From Nitrospira sp. (lineage in GTDB: Bacteria; Nitrospirota; Nitrospiria; Nitrospirales; Nitrospiraceae): DNA of 64,000 nucleotides. Position 1 is the first letter of the stretch, and each line of letters opens with the position of its first letter. Of the stretch, positions 1 to 9,034 are shown piece by piece. Under the pieces are notes generated by a model. The model was given only the letters and a program-made list of their open reading frames with translations. It was not told the origin of the DNA and ran no database searches. The DNA lies in contig JAVYIN010000005.1 in NCBI GenBank assembly GCA_035968315.1, positions 620,001-684,000 on the forward strand. The letters are read 5' to 3'. A program made the position numbers and the translations under genes.

Positions 1-53
1 CGGAGCCCGGCACCACCGCCATTACACCGGCGTAATCAGAAAGGACAGCGGGC

Positions 54-1200
54 ATGTTGGAAGAGGTCCGGAGTCGCGTGCGCACCGTGGGCGAACAGGT
101 CTCGGAATTACGGGGGCATCTTTGACCTCGCTCGCATGAGCTCCGATCTCGAAGAGCTTGAGGCCCAAATGGCGGAGCCGTCGTTCTGGAACGATACCCG
201 CGCGGCCGCGGCGGTGAGCCGAAAGAAAGTCACTCTCGAACGCGAACTGACCCAATGGCGAGAGATCGATGCGAAGATCAGCGATTTGCAGGCCCTGCTG
301 GAACTGGCCGAAGAAACCCATGACGAGTCGCTCGAACAGGAACTGACGGCGGAACTCCAGCAGTTCGAACCGAAGCTGGCCGCGCTCCACGTCGAAATGC
401 TCCTCTCCGGAGAGCTGGATCCCAACAACGCGATTGTCGCGATCCATCCCGGCGCCGGCGGCACCGAGTCTCAGGACTGGGCGCAAATGCTCCTCCGCAT
501 GTATGTGCGCTGGGCGGAGACCAGGAAATTCAAAGTCGAGACATTGGATTTGCTCCATGGCGATGAAGCAGGCATCAAGAGCGTGACCATTTCCATCACC
601 GGTCCCTATGCCTACGGCTATCTGAAGGCCGAAGCCGGCGTGCACCGGCTGGTGCGGATCTCCCCCTTCGATGCCAACAAACGGCGGCATACCTCGTTCG
701 CCTCCGTCTTCGTCTATCCCGAACTGAACGAAGACATCGACGTGGTCATCGACGAGAAGGATTTGCGGATCGATACCTTCCGCGCCGGCGGTGCCGGCGG
801 CCAGAATGTGAACAAGGTGGAAACGGCGATCCGAATTACGCACATTCCCACCAACATCGTCGTGCAATGTCAGAATGAACGGTCGCAGCTCCAAAATCGC
901 AACGGCGCCATGAAGATCCTCAAGGCGCGGCTTTATGAAGTGGAGCAGAAGAAAAAGGAAGCGGAGTTCAATGCCATCGTTGGAGAGAAGAAAGAGAATG
1001 CCTGGGGCAGCCAGATCCGCTCGTACGTGTTTCAACCCTATCAGATGGTCAAGGATCACCGGACCGGGCATGAGACCAGCCAGGTAAGCGCCGTGATGGA
1101 CGGCGATCTGGACGGGTTTATCGAAGCCTATCTCAAGAGGAAATTCACGAAGGGCAGTGAACCGCTCACAGCCGTCACCGAACTGGATGACGAGGTTTAA
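54..1200 (+). CDS. prfB: Peptide chain release factor 2, with programmed +1 frameshift
   Basis: Class I release factor that recognises UGA/UAA and triggers peptidyl-tRNA hydrolysis on the ribosome. Reading starts at ATG 54 and runs 23 codons to CTT followed by an in-frame TGA at 123-125; slipping +1 at CTT-T continues in the frame that is open to TAA 1200, giving 381 residues. A Shine-Dalgarno-like CGGGGGC (111-117) sits just before the slip site, as in the known prfB autoregulatory frameshift. The long frame carries the SPF stop-recognition motif ([10 protein letters not shown]) and the catalytic GGQ loop ([11 protein letters not shown], about residue 248). The zero-frame product is only 23 residues. 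An annotation that begins at ATG 136 would lose the true N-terminus. lysS follows 53 nt downstream. Low RF2 is expected to favour the slip, which is autoregulation known for the family. Confidence 0.96.
111..126 (+). promoter_or_regulatory. prfB +1 programmed frameshift site
   Basis: The stretch reads CGGGGGCATCTTTGAC: an internal SD-like GGGGG, then the slippery CTT, then the stop TGA followed by C, the poor termination context used by most bacterial prfB genes. The zero frame is open from ATG 54 to the TGA, and the +1 frame is open from GAC 124 to 1200. Both segments together give a continuous RF2 N-terminus. Confidence 0.95.
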
Positions 1201-1253
1201 GGCCGTTCGCGGGCACACATCGCGCATCACTCATCACTTATCACGGATTGCAC

Positions 1254-2735
1254 ATGGATGAACTGAACGAACAACGACAGCAGCGGATCAAGAAAGCGGA
1301 ACAACTGCGCACCGCCGGCGTGGCGCCCTACGGCACCAGATTCGAAGTGAAGGATCGGGCCGGACAGCTCATCAAGCTGCACGGGGAAAAGACCAAAGAA
1401 GTGCTGGAGCAGGAAAAAGTCGGCTGCACCTTCGCCGGCCGCGTGGTCGCCCTGCGGCGCTTTGGCAAAGCCGGTTTTGCGGTTGTGCAAGACGGGTCGG
1501 ATCGCTTGCAGGTCTATCTCAAGAAAGATTTGCTGAGCGAACAAGCCTACATGGTCACGGAACAGCTCGACCTCGGCGACTGGATCGGGGTCACCGGCAC
1601 GCTCTTCCGCACCAAGACCAACGAGTTTACCGTCGAGGTTCGGGAACTCACCTTTCTGAGCAAGGCCCTTCGCCCGCTCCCGGAAAAGTGGCACGGCCTC
1701 ACGGACGTCGAGACCCGGTATCGCCAGCGGTATGTGGACCTGATCGCCAATCCCGACGTGCACAGCATTTTCGCGATGCGCAGCCGGATCATCGCCGGGA
1801 TCCGGGCCTTCTTGATCGAGCGCGGATTCCTCGAAGTCGAAACCCCGATGATGCATCCCATCCCGGGCGGCGCCGCCGCCAAGCCATTCGTGACCCATCA
1901 CAACGCCCTGGGAGTCGATCTCTATCTCCGCATCGCGCCGGAACTCTATCTCAAGCGGCTGATCGTCGGCGGCTTTCCCCGCGTGTTCGAAATCAACCGG
2001 AACTTCCGGAACGAAGGCATCTCGACGATCCACAACCCAGAATTCACGATGCTGGAGTTCTACGTCTCCTATGCCGACTATCACGACTTGATCATTCTGA
2101 CCGAAGAGCTGGTTTCGACCCTGGCGCAGCAGATGCTTGGCAAAACCGTCATCGAATACCAGGGCAAAGAGATCACGCTGACACCCCCATGGAGGCGCTG
2201 GTCCTATCACCAATCGATTCTGGAAGTGAACAAATTGGATCCCTCGGTCCTGCAAGACCGTGACAAGGCCGCGGCGGCCGCGAAGGCCCTCGGCATTCAG
2301 ATTGATCCGAAGGCGACACTCTTTAACATTGTGAATGAGATCTTTGAAGAAACGGTCGAACCGAATCTGATCCAGCCGACCTTTATCACGGATTACCCCA
2401 TCGAGATCTCTCCCCTCGCGCGGCGGAAGGATTCCAACCCGTCGCTCACCGACCGGTTCGAGCTCTATATCGCCGGGCGCGAGATCGCCAACGCCTTCTC
2501 CGAGTTGAACGACCCGCTCGATCAACGGGAACGGTTCGAAGGACAAGCGGCGCAACGCGAGGCGGGCGATGAAGAAGCGCATCTGGTCGATGAAGACTTC
2601 CTGCGGGCCTTGGAATTCGGAATGCCGCCGACGGCCGGCGAAGGGATCGGCATCGATCGGTTGATCATGCTCTTCACGAACCAAGCCTCGATCCGTGATG
2701 TGGTGCTCTTTCCCCAACTCAGGCCGGAGAAATAG
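1254..2735 (+). CDS. lysS: Lysyl-tRNA synthetase, class II
   Basis: Charges tRNA-Lys in the cytosol. The product has 493 residues, usual for bacterial class II LysRS. An OB-fold anticodon-binding domain (about 55-150, with FAGRVVALRRFGKAGF) is followed by a class II catalytic core: motif 2 (FEINRNFRNEGISTIHNPEF) and motif 3 (GIGIDRLIMLFTN) near the C-terminus are plain. ATG 1254 is preferred to the TTG at 1248, which would only add two residues; no strong SD is visible. It lies 53 nt after prfB and 6 nt before the lolC/E gene, so prfB, lysS, lolC/E and lolD probably share transcription. The leader contains short TCATCAC-type repeats. Confidence 0.97.
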   Translation: MDELNEQRQQRIKKAEQLRTAGVAPYGTRFEVKDRAGQLIKLHGEKTKEVLEQEKVGCTFAGRVVALRRFGKAGFAVVQDGSDRLQVYLKKDLLSEQAYMVTEQLDLGDWIGVTGTLFRTKTNEFTVEVRELTFLSKALRPLPEKWHGLTDVETRYRQRYVDLIANPDVHSIFAMRSRIIAGIRAFLIERGFLEVETPMMHPIPGGAAAKPFVTHHNALGVDLYLRIAPELYLKRLIVGGFPRVFEINRNFRNEGISTIHNPEFTMLEFYVSYADYHDLIILTEELVSTLAQQMLGKTVIEYQGKEITLTPPWRRWSYHQSILEVNKLDPSVLQDRDKAAAAAKALGIQIDPKATLFNIVNEIFEETVEPNLIQPTFITDYPIEISPLARRKDSNPSLTDRFELYIAGREIANAFSELNDPLDQRERFEGQAAQREAGDEEAHLVDEDFLRALEFGMPPTAGEGIGIDRLIMLFTNQASIRDVVLFPQLRPEK

Positions 2736-2741
2736 CCGCCG

Positions 2742-4019
2742 ATGGCGATCCCCTACGAAATCTTCGTCGGTCTGCGGTATTTGCGCGCCAAGCGGCGTAA
2801 TCGAACGATCTCGCTCAATACGTTTGTCTCCATCGCCGGCATCACACTGGGCGTCGCCGCCCTGATCGGCACGGTCGGCATCATGACCGGCTTCAAGGAA
2901 GATATTCAGGCCAAGATCCTCGGGACCACCGCCCATATCATTGTGCAGGACCGGATCAAGGACGGCATGGCCGACTACAACCCGACGACGGAGCGGATTC
3001 AGGACGTGCCTGAGGTTGTGGCGGCAACCCCCTTTGTCTTGAAGCAAGTCTTGCTGACCACGCCAAACGGCGTGCAAGGCATCGTGATCCGGGGCATCGA
3101 CCCGCAGCGCGAAGGCAAGGTGACGGAACTGGCCAAGAATCTGGGCACCGGTGAACTCTCGGACCTCAGCAAGCCGGTGAAAGTACGGCAGCCTCCCGCC
3201 GACGATCCGACCGGTCCAGCCGTCGAAACCGAGAAACCGGGAATCATCCTCGGCAAGGAATTGTCGATGCGGCTGGGGGTTTTTGTGGGTGACACCGTCA
3301 ATGTGGTGTCGCCGGTCGGACCGGTCAGCGCCATGGGCATGGTGCCAAAAATCCGCACCTTTGCCGTCGTGGGCCTGTTCCACTCCGGCATGTACGAATA
3401 CGATTCGTCCCTCGCCTACATTGACCTGGCCGAGGCCCAGAAGTTTTTCAATATGGGAGCCACGGTCAGCGGCATCGAGGTCAAAGTGACCGACGTGTTC
3501 CGGGCCGGCGAGATTGCGCACAATATTGAGGGCTCGCTCGGGTTCGCATACGGCGCCCGCGATTGGATGCAGATGAACCGGAATCTCTTCTCGGCGCTCA
3601 AGCTGGAAAAGACCATGATGTTCCTGCTGCTGGTATTGATCACTATCGTCGCCTCCTTCAATATCGTCAGCACCCTGACGATGATCGTGACGGAAAAGCA
3701 GAAAGAGATCGCGATTTTGAAAGCCATGGGCGCCACCAGGAAAAGCATCCGGCGCATTTTCATGTTGAACGGGTTGATCATCGGATGTTCCGGAACCGCG
3801 ATCGGTATTCCCTTGGGTTATGCCTTTCTCTGGCTCATCCAAACATTTTGGACCTTTGATCCGACGGTCTATTACATCTCCAAAATTCCGGTCCACGTGC
3901 AGGCGCTCGACGTGCTGCTTGTGGCCGGGTCCGCCATTCTTATCAGCTTTGCGGCCACTGTCTACCCCTCACTCCAAGCGGCCAAACTCGAACCGGTCGC
4001 GGCCCTACGGTACGAATGA
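2742..4019 (+). CDS. lolC: Lipoprotein-releasing ABC permease LolC/LolE
   Basis: Inner-membrane subunit of the Lol exporter, which extracts mature lipoproteins from the inner membrane and hands them to LolA. The 425 residues show the MacB/FtsX-like plan: one N-terminal membrane segment (about 25-50), a large periplasmic domain (50-270), then three C-terminal membrane segments (MMFLLLVLITIVASFNIVS; LNGLIIGCSGTAIGIPLGY; LLVAGSAILISFAATVYPS) and the terminal motif KLEPVAALRYE. Only one permease gene is present, followed by lolD with a 4-nt ATGA overlap, so the complex may be a homodimeric LolF-type exporter rather than LolCE. The exact symbol is therefore a convention. Confidence 0.92.
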   Translation: MAIPYEIFVGLRYLRAKRRNRTISLNTFVSIAGITLGVAALIGTVGIMTGFKEDIQAKILGTTAHIIVQDRIKDGMADYNPTTERIQDVPEVVAATPFVLKQVLLTTPNGVQGIVIRGIDPQREGKVTELAKNLGTGELSDLSKPVKVRQPPADDPTGPAVETEKPGIILGKELSMRLGVFVGDTVNVVSPVGPVSAMGMVPKIRTFAVVGLFHSGMYEYDSSLAYIDLAEAQKFFNMGATVSGIEVKVTDVFRAGEIAHNIEGSLGFAYGARDWMQMNRNLFSALKLEKTMMFLLLVLITIVASFNIVSTLTMIVTEKQKEIAILKAMGATRKSIRRIFMLNGLIIGCSGTAIGIPLGYAFLWLIQTFWTFDPTVYYISKIPVHVQALDVLLVAGSAILISFAATVYPSLQAAKLEPVAALRYE

Positions 4020-4726
4020 GCGATACCCTTCTGACATTAGCCGGTTCCGGCGCTTCCGCTCCGATGATTCGGATCACAGGGCTCCACAAATCCTTCGTCA
4101 TGGGCCAGCAGGAACTGACCGTGCTGAAAGGCATCGACCTGGAGATCCCACGCGGCCAAATGGTGGCGGTCGTCGGCGCCTCGGGGGCCGGCAAGAGCAC
4201 CATGCTCCATATTATGGGTATGCTCGACCGGCCGACAAAGGGCACCGTCTACTTCAACGACCAGGATCTCTTTCAATTGTCCGAAGCGCAGCAGGCCGAG
4301 TTCCGCAACCGCCGCATCGGCTTCGTCTTTCAGTTTCATCACCTGCTACCGGAATTCACGGCGTTGGAAAACGCTTGCATGCCGGCCCTCATCCAACGCC
4401 GTTCTCTCGAAGAAGTGGAACAGGAAGCCACGGCCCTGCTGAAGGAAGTGGGGTTGGGACAGCGGCTGTATCATAAGCCGGGTGAGCTGTCCGGAGGCGA
4501 ACAGCAGCGGGTTGCCGTGGCACGCGCGCTGGTGCAGAAACCCGACCTTGTGCTGGCCGACGAACCAACCGGCAATCTCGACACCCACACCGGCGATGCG
4601 CTCTTCGGCCTCCTGCGGGACTTGAACCGGTCGCGCGGAACGACCTTCGTCATCGTGACCCACAACGATAAACTCTCTGCTCAATCCGACCGTATTATCC
4701 ACATGCAGGATGGGATGATCGTCTAA
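4016..4726 (+). CDS. lolD: Lipoprotein-releasing ABC transporter ATPase LolD
   Basis: ATPase that drives lipoprotein release by the Lol exporter. The 236 residues contain Walker A (GASGAGKSTM, about 60), the Q-loop (FVFQFHHLLPEFTALENA), the ABC signature (LSGGEQQRVAVARAL) and Walker B with catalytic Glu (LVLADEPTGNLD), all intact and typical of the LolD/MacB branch. It overlaps the upstream permease by 4 nt (ATGA), implying translational coupling. The first 15-18 residues before the MIRITGLHK stretch are longer than usual, so an internal ATG at 4064 is a possible alternative start. Confidence 0.96.
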   Translation: MSDTLLTLAGSGASAPMIRITGLHKSFVMGQQELTVLKGIDLEIPRGQMVAVVGASGAGKSTMLHIMGMLDRPTKGTVYFNDQDLFQLSEAQQAEFRNRRIGFVFQFHHLLPEFTALENACMPALIQRRSLEEVEQEATALLKEVGLGQRLYHKPGELSGGEQQRVAVARALVQKPDLVLADEPTGNLDTHTGDALFGLLRDLNRSRGTTFVIVTHNDKLSAQSDRIIHMQDGMIV

Positions 4727-4803
4727 ACCTTGGAAAGGCGGTCCGCTGAAGAGTCCTGTCGCGGCCCCTCATCTTTTTCCATGAACATGGTATAGTACTT
4801 TCC

Positions 4804-5421
4804 ATGAAACGTGTAACCGCCTGGAGCTGCGCAGCAACGATGGTTCTCTTGGTATCCCTGACCGGATGCGCGGGCGGGCTTTTAGACACGTGGGAAGGGC
4901 CCGGCGCGAAGGTCTTTCGCCCGCAATCGATCGCGGCACTGCCGCCAATGGCCAGTCAGTACGACAATGCCCGGGAGGACATTCAGGAGGTTCTTGCCGC
5001 GTCATTGGTCAAGACTGGAAGGATTGAGCGTGTCGTGCATGCCGAGCAAGTCACGGATATTTTTCAGGCCTCAAAAGAAGCGTTCGACACACTGGTGTTC
5101 TATTTCTCCCGTTTGGAAATGACCGGCCAGTCCGATCGGGACGCCGCCATCAAGCTCGGGAAAGCGTTGAATGTGGAAGCGTTTCTCGTTCTTCGCATCA
5201 ATGCTTGGGAATATGCCGGGAAAGCGGGAGATAACGTCGGACGTGTGGGGCTGACATTGCGGCTGGTCGATGCCACAACCGGCGCGACCATTTGGAAGGC
5301 CCGCCATGAAAAATCCAGCAGCTACATCTTCAATCGTCCCAACTTAAAAGACGTGGCCGCGGAACTCACGGACGAGATGGTCAAGTACATGCCCCCGACC
5401 GTCCATGGCCCCAAACGGTAG
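4804..5421 (+). CDS. Predicted outer-membrane lipoprotein, function unknown
   Basis: 205 residues beginning with a lipoprotein signal peptide whose lipobox is LTGC (Cys about 22). The mature part (VFRPQSIAALPPMAS..., then an alternating alpha/beta pattern with AIKLGKALNVEAFLVLRI and LRLVDATTGATIWKARHE) resembles the fold of lipoproteins that collect around secretion and curli-type machines (CsgG/GNA1162/DUF799-like), but this is pattern-level similarity only. It lies 77 nt downstream of lolD, the machine that would sort it, and probably has its own promoter (TATAGT at 4791-4796). Convergent with trpA. Confidence 0.7.
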   Translation: MKRVTAWSCAATMVLLVSLTGCAGGLLDTWEGPGAKVFRPQSIAALPPMASQYDNAREDIQEVLAASLVKTGRIERVVHAEQVTDIFQASKEAFDTLVFYFSRLEMTGQSDRDAAIKLGKALNVEAFLVLRINAWEYAGKAGDNVGRVGLTLRLVDATTGATIWKARHEKSSSYIFNRPNLKDVAAELTDEMVKYMPPTVHGPKR

Positions 5422-5475
5422 CGGCCCCTCCCCTTTCAGATCGATCTCTCAATCCTTGAAGAGAATACACGCCGG

Positions 5476-5490
5476 ACCGATGGGATCGGT
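5476..5490. terminator. Weak hairpin between convergent lipoprotein gene and trpA
   Basis: ACCGAT (5476-5481), loop GGG, ATCGGT (5485-5490) forms a 6-bp stem in the 75-nt gap between two convergent genes. There is no T-tract on either side, so the terminator role is an inference from position. Confidence 0.3.
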
Positions 5491-5496
5491 GGCAGC

Positions 5497-6318
5497 CTAG
5501 CCAGTTGGAGTTGACGCAGCCTGTTTCATCGCCGCCTTCAGCGAGCCGACAAACGTCCCTACCTTCGCCGGCATATCGGGAGTCTGCTGGTGAGCGGCAA
5601 TTTGTTTCACGATGGCGCTGCCGACGATAACCCCGTCGGCCATCGCGGATACCCGCGCGGCATCTTCCGGAGTCGAGACACCAAATCCGACCGCGACCGG
5701 TGTCTTCGTCACTTTCTTGATCTTTTGCACATTCTTCCCGACTTCACTCATGTTTTGAATCTGCGCCCCGGTGATGCCGGTCAACGACACATAGTAGAGA
5801 AAGCCTTGCGATTCCTTCGCCACATAGGTGCGCCGATCTGGCGTGCTGGTCGGCGCCAGGAGAAACACAAGGCGAAGCCCGGCCTTCGCGGCCGGACCTT
5901 TCAAGGGGCCCGCTTCATCCGGCGGCATGTCCGGCACGATCAAACCATCGACGCCGGCCGCCGCGGCCTCCTCACAGAAGGTCTCCAGCCCCATCGCGTG
6001 AATCGAGTTGTAATAGACCATGAGGACGATCGGCACCTGCGTCCTATTCCGCAACGACTTCACCAGGGGCAGAATCTTTCTCAGCGTGGTTCCGCTGCGC
6101 AAGGCCCGTTCGGCCGCGAGCTGAATGACCGGCCCGTCGGCAATCGGGTCGGAAAACGGCACGCCCAATTCGATGATGTCCGCGCCGGCCTTCTCGATCT
6201 CCAACACCAGTGGTTCCGTGTCGGCCAATGTGGGATCGCCTGCCATCAAATAGGCGATGAGGGCTTTCTCCCCGGTCCGTTGAAGGCGCTGGAAGGTCGT
6301 TTCAATCCGCCCGGTCAT
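5497..6318 (-). CDS. trpA: Tryptophan synthase alpha chain
   Basis: Cleaves indole-3-glycerol phosphate to indole and glyceraldehyde-3-phosphate; works as the alpha2beta2 complex with TrpB. The TIM-barrel protein has 273 residues. The two catalytic acids are in the standard places: Glu in [16 protein letters not shown] and Asp in [13 protein letters not shown]. The phosphate-binding end ([20 protein letters not shown]) is intact. Its start overlaps the trpB stop by 4 nt. It is the last gene of the trp cluster and is convergent with the upstream lipoprotein gene. Confidence 0.97.
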   Translation of the reverse strand: MTGRIETTFQRLQRTGEKALIAYLMAGDPTLADTEPLVLEIEKAGADIIELGVPFSDPIADGPVIQLAAERALRSGTTLRKILPLVKSLRNRTQVPIVLMVYYNSIHAMGLETFCEEAAAAGVDGLIVPDMPPDEAGPLKGPAAKAGLRLVFLLAPTSTPDRRTYVAKESQGFLYYVSLTGITGAQIQNMSEVGKNVQKIKKVTKTPVAVGFGVSTPEDAARVSAMADGVIVGSAIVKQIAAHQQTPDMPAKVGTFVGSLKAAMKQAASTPTG

Positions 6319-7520
6319 AGTGTTACTCCGCGCATTCTCGCCACTTGCTGGACATCCTTGTCTCCGCGGCCCGACAAATTGGCGATGATGATATTCGATT
6401 TTTTTAGGGTCGGCGCCAGCTTCACCACATGGGCAATGGCATGGGCGCTTTCGAGCGCCGGCACGATCCCCTCTTCCGTCGCCAGCAAATCGAACGCCGC
6501 CAAGGCTTCTTCGTCCGTCGCATAGGTGTACTGCACCCGCTTCATGTCGTGATAGAGCGCATGCTCCGGCCCGACGGCGGCATAATCCAGCCCGGCTGAG
6601 ACGGAATGGGTCAGATTGATCTGCCCGTCTTCATCCTGCAACAGGTAGGTCATCGTGCCCTGGAGCACGCCCGGCTTTCCGCCTGAGAAACGGGCCGCAT
6701 GCTTGCCGCTTTCAATGCCGGTGCCCCCGGCCTCCACGCCGATCATCTTCACTTTCTTATCCTTCAAGAACGCGTGAAAGAGCCCGATCGAATTGCTCCC
6801 GCCACCGACACAGGCCACGAGATAGTCCGGCAGCTTGCCTTCCGCCGCCATGATCTGCTTTCTGGCCTCACGTCCGATGATGGCCTGAAAGTCGCGGATC
6901 ATCATCGGATAGGGATGGGCGCCTAAGACCGACCCCAGGATGTAGTGCGTGGTGCGGACGTTCGTCGTCCAATCGCGCATCGCCTCGCTAATGGCATCTT
7001 TCAAGGTGCGGCTACCGGCATCGACTCCGGTGACCTTCGCTCCGAGGAGCCGCATACGAAACACATTCAGCGCCTGCCGCTGCATGTCTTCGGTGCCCAT
7101 GTAAATTTCGCATTGCAACCCGAACATGGCTGCGGCGGTCGCGGTCGCGACGCCGTGCTGGCCCGCGCCGGTTTCGGCGATGATGCGGGGTTTCTTCATG
7201 CGCATCGCCAGCAGGACCTGGCCGATGGCGTTGTTAATCTTGTGCGCGCCGGTATGGCAGAGGTCTTCCCGCTTCAGATAGATCGTGGCGCCGCCCAGCT
7301 TCTTCCCGAGCCGCTCGGCTTTATACAGCGACGTGGGCCGCCCGACATATTGCTTCAGATAATAGGCCAATTCCGCTTGGAAACGCCGGTCTTTCCTGGC
7401 CGTCGCATACTCCTGCTCCAGTTCAAGCAGCGCGGGCATGAGCGTTTCAGGAACATAGCGGCCTCCATAAGGCCCGAACCGTCCATGGCTGTCTGGCACT
7501 GTGGTCATGGTGCAATTCAA
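6315..7520 (-). CDS. trpB: Tryptophan synthase beta chain
   Basis: PLP enzyme that condenses indole with serine. The 401 residues include the PLP lysine in [18 protein letters not shown] and the glycine-rich phosphate loop [12 protein letters not shown]. The C-terminal NLSGRGDKD signature is present. This is the classic TrpB1 type that pairs with TrpA, not the longer TrpB2. It overlaps trpA by 4 nt and follows trpF by 39 nt. An alternative start at the internal Met ([12 protein letters not shown]) would drop four residues. Confidence 0.97.
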   Translation of the reverse strand: MNCTMTTVPDSHGRFGPYGGRYVPETLMPALLELEQEYATARKDRRFQAELAYYLKQYVGRPTSLYKAERLGKKLGGATIYLKREDLCHTGAHKINNAIGQVLLAMRMKKPRIIAETGAGQHGVATATAAAMFGLQCEIYMGTEDMQRQALNVFRMRLLGAKVTGVDAGSRTLKDAISEAMRDWTTNVRTTHYILGSVLGAHPYPMMIRDFQAIIGREARKQIMAAEGKLPDYLVACVGGGSNSIGLFHAFLKDKKVKMIGVEAGGTGIESGKHAARFSGGKPGVLQGTMTYLLQDEDGQINLTHSVSAGLDYAAVGPEHALYHDMKRVQYTYATDEEALAAFDLLATEEGIVPALESAHAIAHVVKLAPTLKKSNIIIANLSGRGDKDVQQVARMRGVTL

Positions 7521-7559
7521 TCCTTTCGGAAAATGATGCGCCGAGTATAGACGGGACGA

Positions 7560-8189
7560 TCAGACGGACACAAGCTGGGCGGCGCGGATAAATGCCCGGA
7601 CTTTCGCGTGATCCTTTTTCCCCGGGCTCGCTTCCACCCCGCTGCTGACATCGACGCCGTACGGGCGTACGGACCGGATCGCCTCCGCGACATTGTCCGG
7701 GGTCAATCCGCCAGCCAACAGCACGGGCGATGATCGGGCGACCTCCGCCGCAAGGCTCCAGTCCACCGTTTGTCCCGTTCCACCATAGGCCTGATCGGAA
7801 AAGGCGTCGATGACGAACCCTCTGACATTCGCCCGCCCATGAAATTCCGCCAGCGCTAAAAAAGATCCCCGGTCCTTGAGCCGGACCGCTTTCATCGCGG
7901 GGCGCCCAAGATCCTGGCAGTACGTAGCCGGCTCATCGCCATGCAACTGCGCGAGCCCGAATCCACAATGATCTACCAGGTCACGGACGGCGCTCGCCTC
8001 TTCGTTCACAAAGACGCCGACCGGCACGACGAAGGGCGGCAGCCTGGCGATAATCCGTTTGGCCGCCGCGGCATCGACATACCGGGGACTCTTCCGGTAC
8101 ATGATGAAGCCCAGCGCATCGGCTCCCGCCTCGACCGCCACCAGGGCGTCTTCCTCATTCGTGATCCCGCAAATTTTTACCGTGACCAT
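7560..8189 (-). CDS. trpF: Phosphoribosylanthranilate isomerase
   Basis: Amadori isomerase converting N-(5'-phosphoribosyl)anthranilate to CdRP in tryptophan synthesis. 209 residues, typical of the monofunctional enzyme. The general base Cys is in VKICGITNEEDA at the N-terminus and the general acid Asp in GFVIDAFSDQAYGGTGQTVDW; the phosphate-binding stretch LLAGGLTPDNV and GVDVSSGVEASPG follow. It sits 17 nt behind trpC in the same operon, as a separate gene rather than the trpCF fusion of enterics. Confidence 0.96.
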   Translation of the reverse strand: MVTVKICGITNEEDALVAVEAGADALGFIMYRKSPRYVDAAAAKRIIARLPPFVVPVGVFVNEEASAVRDLVDHCGFGLAQLHGDEPATYCQDLGRPAMKAVRLKDRGSFLALAEFHGRANVRGFVIDAFSDQAYGGTGQTVDWSLAAEVARSSPVLLAGGLTPDNVAEAIRSVRPYGVDVSSGVEASPGKKDHAKVRAFIRAAQLVSV

Positions 8190-8206
8190 TTATTGTTCCG
8201 GATGGG

Positions 8207-9034
8207 CTAGGCCGGCTGCTTGGCGGCGGTCAGGGTTCCGAGAAGATCGCGCACCTTCTCCGCCGTTTTCTCCGCCTTGATCAAGGATTCCCCGACCAGC
8301 ATGGCATGGACGCCCGCCTCCACGAGCCGCACGACATGCTCGCGTGTATGAATGCCGCTTTCGCTCACGATGATCTTGTCCGATGGAATCCGCTTGGCGA
8401 GCCGAAATGTCACGCCCAAGTCGGTGGAAAACGTCTTCAAGTCGCGATTGTTAATCCCAATCATTCTGGCAGCAGGCACCCATTCCAACACCGTATCGAG
8501 TTCCCGCTCGTGATGGGTTTCGAACAGGACATCCATTTTGAGCTCGGTGGCCAGCGCATGGAAATCGATCAGCTGCCGCTTCTCCAATGCCGCGACAATC
8601 AACAAGACCGCATCGGCGCCATGCGCGCGGGCCTCATAAAACTGGATGTCGCCCACCATGAATTCCTTGTTGAGCGCGGGCATCGGCACGGCCTTCTTGA
8701 TCTCGGCAAGATACCGGAGGTCGCCCTGAAAGAATTCCTTATCGGTCAGGACCGAGAGCGCCGACGCGCCATGCTCGTGATAGGTCCGTGCAATGGCGAG
8801 ATAATCGAATTGGTCGGCGAACTCCGGCCGGAGCAGGCCCAGGCTCGGCGAAGCCTTTTTCACTTCCGCGATCAAGGCCGGACTCTGGGCGGTCTTCGTC
8901 GCGTCGAGGGTGACCGCGAATCCAAGCGGCGAAGACAGATCCCGAATGACGGCTTTCAAATCCGCCAGATAGCTACGGCTTTGTTTATGCCGCAACTCCG
9001 CCTTTTTATGCTCAAGAATCCGGTCGAGAATCAT
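8207..9034 (-). CDS. trpC: Indole-3-glycerol phosphate synthase
   Basis: Ring-closing enzyme of tryptophan synthesis. 275 residues form a TIM barrel: LIAEVKKASPSLGLLRPEF carries the catalytic Lys, VLTDKEFFQGDLRYL and MPALNKEFMVGDIQ follow, and the phosphate site is IIVSESGIHTREHV with HAMLVGESLIKA. Start ATG 9034 overlaps the trpD stop by 4 nt, so translation is coupled. Not fused to trpF. Confidence 0.97.
   Translation of the reverse strand: MILDRILEHKKAELRHKQSRSYLADLKAVIRDLSSPLGFAVTLDATKTAQSPALIAEVKKASPSLGLLRPEFADQFDYLAIARTYHEHGASALSVLTDKEFFQGDLRYLAEIKKAVPMPALNKEFMVGDIQFYEARAHGADAVLLIVAALEKRQLIDFHALATELKMDVLFETHHERELDTVLEWVPAARMIGINNRDLKTFSTDLGVTFRLAKRIPSDKIIVSESGIHTREHVVRLVEAGVHAMLVGESLIKAEKTAEKVRDLLGTLTAAKQPA

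Noticed and set aside
1227-3896. 889-codon open frame on the minus strand
   Set aside because: It is antisense to lysS and lolC/E, whose motifs are clear. Such long shadows are common in GC-rich DNA. Its composition (high His, Asp, Arg) is typical of a reverse frame.
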